Part shown: positions 60,672-64,000 of the stretch, piece after piece
How positions within the stretch are numbered: position 1 is the first letter of the stretch
Layout of the letters: every line of letters starts with the position of its first letter
NCBI GenBank assembly: GCA_965205165.1
Contig: OZ242037.1
Coordinates: forward strand, 2,046,001 to 2,110,000
From: CBDESM01 sp965205165
GTDB taxonomy: Bacteria; Chloroflexota; Dehalococcoidia; Bin125
Reading direction: 5' to 3'
DNA: 64,000 bases
Notes under the pieces: model-generated
The model's input: only the letters and a program-made list of their open reading frames with translations
Told to the model about the DNA's origin: nothing
The model's database searches: none
Made by a program: the position numbers and the translations under genes

Positions 60672-61343
60672 ATGGTTTCAGCACCAGCCGCCGAGCGACC
60701 GGCCGTCGGCGAGCGTTCGCCCGAGCTGGTCGTCGAATTCCCGGCGCATGAACCGCTGACCGACGATCTGCTCGAACTTTTCGGCCGGCTCCTGCCCGGC
60801 CGCAAGGTCGGGCGCGGTCGCAGGGGGGAGCTCGTCATCTCAGCCGTCAAGGACAACATCGGCACCCGCGCCAACGTCGAGGTCTTCGGCCAGATGTGGC
60901 TCTTCCAGAAGCAGCACGACGGCGGCGAGGCCACCGGCTGCGGCCAGGGCTGGGCGACCGGGAATCCCGATCCGGAATCCGGCCTGCCGGTCGTCCGCGA
61001 CCCGGACGCCGCTTGGCTCTCGCCCGAGCAGGTCGCCGAACTCAATGCCAGCCGCCCCGCCGACGGCATCCGCAGGGAGTACCCGCGGATCGTCCCGGTA
61101 TTCGTCGTGGAGGTCCGCTCGCGTTCGCAGGGCGTGGAAGCGCAGGTCGGGAAGGTCCGCGAGTGGGTCGCCGCCGGCGCACGCGTCGGCTGGATGGTCG
61201 ATCCGTTCGAGCAGGCCGTGCATGTCGTGCGGCCCGGCACCGCGGTTGAACGCCTCGATGATCCCGGCGTCCTGCCGGTCGGCCCGGAAGTCCCCGGCTT
61301 GGCGATCGACTTCGATGCGGTGTGGCGGGCGGCTCGCGGTTAG
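60672..61343 (+). CDS. Uma2-family putative restriction endonuclease (DUF820)
   Basis: A 223-residue protein of the Uma2/DUF820 family. It has the usual GRGRRGELVISAVKDNIGTR start and a PD-(D/E)xK-like core: IVPVFVVEVRSRSQ (E-V-R-S), then VEAQVGKVREWVAAGARVGW and MVDPFEQAVHVVRPG. In most Uma2 proteins the core reads D..VE..S.....K...Y...G...W, and this copy follows it, with Trp in place of Tyr. The biological role of the family is unsettled. It lies 36 bases after the PhyH gene; its last four bases overlap the convergent propeller gene. Confidence 0.88.
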   Translation: MVSAPAAERPAVGERSPELVVEFPAHEPLTDDLLELFGRLLPGRKVGRGRRGELVISAVKDNIGTRANVEVFGQMWLFQKQHDGGEATGCGQGWATGNPDPESGLPVVRDPDAAWLSPEQVAELNASRPADGIRREYPRIVPVFVVEVRSRSQGVEAQVGKVREWVAAGARVGWMVDPFEQAVHVVRPGTAVERLDDPGVLPVGPEVPGLAIDFDAVWRAARG

Positions 61344-62284
61344 GGACGGCGGGCGAGCTTCTTCAGGGACTTCGGCTCGCGGCCCAGGCGGGCGCCGGCG
61401 ATCGTATTGCTGACCTCGCCGACGTAGACGTCGCCGCGGCTATCCACGGCGATGCCGTGCGGGGCGATGAACTTGCCGTCCTCCTCGCCCTCGTCGGGAT
61501 GCCCGATCAGCGCCAGCCGGTTGCCCGAACGGTCGTAGATGCTGACCCGGTGGCCGAGGTTGGGCGCGCCCTCCATGCCCGGAATCGCGTTCAGTTCGCC
61601 GACGTAGATGTTGCCGTCCGGCGCGAGCGTGAGACCGTCGGGCCGGTGGATGTTGTTCCACATCGTCACGAACGTGCCCGATTCGCTGAACACCTGGACG
61701 CGGTGGCACTCGCGATCGGCGACGTAGATCAAGCCGTCCTCGTCGATCGCGATGTTGTGCGGGCGGATGAACTGGCCCGCGTCGATGCCCGGCTCGCCCC
61801 AGCTCAGCTTGTGCGCCCCGTCGGCCGAGAAGCGGTGCACGCGCGAATTGCCGTAGCCGTCCGTGATGAAGATGTCGCCCGTGCGCGGCGATACCGCCGC
61901 GTGCGTGGGCCGGTTGAACGGCAGCCCCGACCAGATCGGGGCCGGCGCTTCCTTGTCGCCGATGGTCTGCAGCAGCTCGCCCTCGGGCGACCAGCGGGTG
62001 ATGATGTGCGTCCCGTCGTCCGCGCACCAGATGTCCCCCTCGGGCCCGATCCAGACCCCGTGCGCGCGGTCGGTGAACACGCCCTGCCCCCACGAACCGA
62101 GCCACTCCCCCTCGCGCGCGAGGTGCATGACGGGATGCTCGGTATTGCGCGTGAGCAGGATCACCGAATCGTCCGGCGCGACGGCGACGCCGGGCGTCTC
62201 GACCAAGCGCACGCCGTCCGGCAGCTGCTCCCAGGAATCCAGCGCGTCGTAGGTGAATCCGTTGTCGCTCAGCGTTGCCGCCAT
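61340..62284 (-). CDS. NHL-repeat (six-bladed beta-propeller) protein
   Basis: A 314-residue propeller of NHL-type blades: RAHGVWIGPEGDIWCADDGT, RPTHAAVSPRTGDIFITDGY, RPHNIAIDEDGLIYVADREC, RPDGLTLAPDGNIYVGELNA and APHGIAVDSRGDVYVGEVSN. The repeated H-x-(I/V)-A-x-D-x-x-G-x-(I/V)-Y-V form is typical of peptidylglycine alpha-amidating lyase-like or scaffold propellers. No signal peptide is present. The ATG at 62284 was chosen because GGAGG lies seven bases ahead; another ATG at 62296 lacks a site. Function unknown. Confidence 0.88.
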   Translation of the reverse strand: MAATLSDNGFTYDALDSWEQLPDGVRLVETPGVAVAPDDSVILLTRNTEHPVMHLAREGEWLGSWGQGVFTDRAHGVWIGPEGDIWCADDGTHIITRWSPEGELLQTIGDKEAPAPIWSGLPFNRPTHAAVSPRTGDIFITDGYGNSRVHRFSADGAHKLSWGEPGIDAGQFIRPHNIAIDEDGLIYVADRECHRVQVFSESGTFVTMWNNIHRPDGLTLAPDGNIYVGELNAIPGMEGAPNLGHRVSIYDRSGNRLALIGHPDEGEEDGKFIAPHGIAVDSRGDVYVGEVSNTIAGARLGREPKSLKKLARRP

Positions 62285-62366
62285 GGCCGCCTCCATCTGG
62301 TCGCGCCCGGTTCGCTTGGTAGTCTACGGGCGACTGCCGGCGGTACGGGGCGGATCGAGTGCGGGA

Positions 62367-64000
62367 ATGAGCCATCCACCGGTGCGGCGGTCCCGCGCCA
62401 ATCCGCCGGATGCCGGCGATGCGAAGGTGCCCTGGCTCGGCGGGCTCGACGGCATCCGCGCCCTCGCCGTCGCCGCCGTCGTGCTCTTCCATGCCGGCGT
62501 CGCCTTCCTGCCCGCCGGCTTCCTCGGCGTCGACGTCTTCTTCGTCGTTTCGGGCTTCCTGATCACCGCGCTGCTGGTCGCCGAGCGCGAGCGCGCCGGC
62601 GGCATCGCGCTCGCCGATTTCTGGAAGCGCCGCGCCAAGCGCCTGCTGCCCGCGCTCGCGGCGCTGCTGATCGGCACCACCCTCTTCGCCGCCGCCGTCT
62701 ACCAGGACCAACTGCTCGATCAGCTCCGCGAGGTCGTCGCGGCCGCCGCCTACCTGACCAACTGGGACTTGATCCTGCGCGACGTTTCCTACTTCGATCA
62801 GTTCGAGCGCCCGTCGCAGCTCCGCCACCTCTGGTCGCTCGCGGTGGAGGAGCAGTTCTACCTGCTCTGGCCGCTGCTGTTCTTCGCCGTGCTGCGGCTG
62901 GCCGGAGCGCGCTGGCTGCGCCGGCTCACCTGGCTCGTCGCGCTGGGGGCGCTCGCCTCGCTGATCTGGATGGCGATCCTCTACGAACCGGGCGCCGATC
63001 CATCGCGCGTCTACTTCGGCTCCGATGCGCGCGCCTTCACGATCCTGCTCGGCGTCCTGCTCGGCCTCCACTGGAAGCCGTGGCGGCGCGATTGGGGCCG
63101 CATTTCCGGTGCAGCGCTCGACCTGCTCGGCGCAGGCGGGCTCGCCGCCGTCGCATGGATCATGGTCGCCGCCCGCGAGTCCGATGCGTGGATGTACCCG
63201 TGGGGCCTGCTCGCGCTCTCCGCCGCCGCGGTCGCTGCCGTGGCGGCCGCCGCCCGCAACGGGGGGCTCGTCTCCCGCGCGCTCTCCGCGCGTCCGCTGC
63301 GCTGGCTCGGCGAGCGTTCCTACGCGATCTACCTCTGGCACTGGCCCGTGCTGATCGCGCTCGAATGGGAGCAGGGCATCGCCTACGCCAGCCCGGGCCT
63401 GCTCGCCGCCGGCGGCGCGATCACGCTCGTGCTCGCCGCCGTCAGCTACGAATGGATCGAGCGCCCCGCCCGCGAAGGACGCTTCTGGCGGCAGTTCGGC
63501 CTCCGCCGCGTGCGCATCCCCCGCGCGGTCTGGGCCGGCTCGGCCGCTGCGGTCATCGCCGCGGCCGCCGCCGGCTTCTTCGCGTTTCCCTCTCAGCGCG
63601 CCGATCATCCGCCGGCCGCCGGCGCGGGCGGCGCGGCCCCGCTGCAGATCATCGCGCCGGCGGCCTCCGCCGCGGCCGCGAGCGCCCCGTCGCCGGCCGC
63701 CGGGTCCGGTGGAACCCGCACCGAAATCGCACCGCGCACCGACGGCTCGGCCGCCGCCCTCCCGCTGAAACCCGCCCAACCGGAACCCATCGAGCGGTCT
63801 GCTCCGGACGCCCCCGATGCCGTTTCCGCGCCCGACAAAGAGCAAGAACCCGCCGAAGAACCCGCCGTCGCGCCCGCGCCGCAGCCGCCGGTCGAACCGC
63901 CCGGCGCCGACCATCCCTTGGTCGAGTTCGCCGTGCTGCCCGGCGACACGCCGTTCCGCTTGGCCGCGGCGTTCGGCATCACGCTCGACCGGCTGATGGA
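62367..64000 (+). CDS. OafA/YrhL-type acyltransferase with C-terminal LysM start, cut by window edge
   Basis: At least 544 residues; the 3' end is outside the window. Residues ~25-380 form an acyltransferase-3 membrane domain with about ten helices: GLDGIRALAVAAVVLFHAGV, FFVVSGFLITALL, LRHLWSLAVEEQFYLLWPLL and SYAIYLWHWPVLIALEWEQG carry the family's key residues (R, H and the SxxxE). After a last helix comes a ~100-residue Ala/Pro/Glu-rich linker, and the visible end, VEFAVLPGDTPFRLAAAFGI, is the start of a LysM peptidoglycan-binding repeat. It would O-acylate a cell-surface glycan, perhaps while held at the wall. Confidence 0.88.
   Translation, partial: MSHPPVRRSRANPPDAGDAKVPWLGGLDGIRALAVAAVVLFHAGVAFLPAGFLGVDVFFVVSGFLITALLVAERERAGGIALADFWKRRAKRLLPALAALLIGTTLFAAAVYQDQLLDQLREVVAAAAYLTNWDLILRDVSYFDQFERPSQLRHLWSLAVEEQFYLLWPLLFFAVLRLAGARWLRRLTWLVALGALASLIWMAILYEPGADPSRVYFGSDARAFTILLGVLLGLHWKPWRRDWGRISGAALDLLGAGGLAAVAWIMVAARESDAWMYPWGLLALSAAAVAAVAAAARNGGLVSRALSARPLRWLGERSYAIYLWHWPVLIALEWEQGIAYASPGLLAAGGAITLVLAAVSYEWIERPAREGRFWRQFGLRRVRIPRAVWAGSAAAVIAAAAAGFFAFPSQRADHPPAAGAGGAAPLQIIAPAASAAAASAPSPAAGSGGTRTEIAPRTDGSAAALPLKPAQPEPIERSAPDAPDAVSAPDKEQEPAEEPAVAPAPQPPVEPPGADHPLVEFAVLPGDTPFRLAAAFGITLDRLM

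Overview
This 64 kb window is high-GC bacterial DNA, densely packed with about 63 protein-coding genes. I found no rRNA, tRNA or CRISPR array. The gene mix includes a SufR-led suf operon with an embedded Rieske protein, a eukaryote-like IleRS, a lipoprotein PBP with a MecA_N-type domain, LLM flavin oxidoreductases, PhyH dioxygenase, NHL propellers and small CxxC proteins. This most resembles a Chloroflexota-type genome (marine or host-associated, SAR202/Dehalococcoidia-like), but that is an inference from gene content and a phylogeny of IleS, SufB or S20 would be needed.

Layout. 1-12.1 kb: a cut-off AI-2E permease, a small CxxC protein, an MBL hydrolase, a complete heme/siderophore-type ABC importer (binding lipoprotein, permease, ATPase) and sufR-sufC-sufB-sufD-Rieske-sufS-sufU-sufT, so iron uptake sits next to Fe-S cluster assembly. 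12.1-15.5 kb: an MFS transporter, a GNAT acetyltransferase and an arylsulfotransferase-like propeller.

15.5-24.2 kb: an island of lower GC and different codon use. It encodes a 1309-residue exported Ig-rich protein whose signal-peptide region contains a G14 tract that would switch it on and off, a 57-residue membrane protein, a lid-truncated Hsp70 and two membrane-anchored J-domain proteins with tandem-repeat charged helices, one with HPD and one with YPD. This is the best candidate for an undescribed system in the window.

24.3-34.6 kb: LLM oxidoreductase, alpha/beta hydrolase, proB, YihY/BrkB, ileS, a zinc-ribbon protein, a small membrane protein and murJ. 34.7-49.3 kb: rpsT followed by a Panacea-type antitoxin/RelE-like pair, a zinc alcohol dehydrogenase, a RodZ-like/PASTA protein, rimO, a Schlafen/AlbA_2 ATPase-like gene bracketed by CTCTCAC repeats, ylxP-scpB-mtaB, three small proteins, glycerate kinase, a DNA methyltransferase fused to an HNH nuclease, a metallopeptidase and a class B PBP.

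49.5-64 kb: acyl-CoA dehydrogenase; three paralogous tail-anchored coiled-coil proteins; gamma-glutamyltransferase; a second exported Ig-like protein; a tandem array of three Panacea antitoxin/putative toxin pairs, modules 1 and 3 being recent duplicates; PhyH dioxygenase; Uma2 nuclease; NHL propeller; and an OafA-type acyltransferase with a LysM start, cut by the window end.
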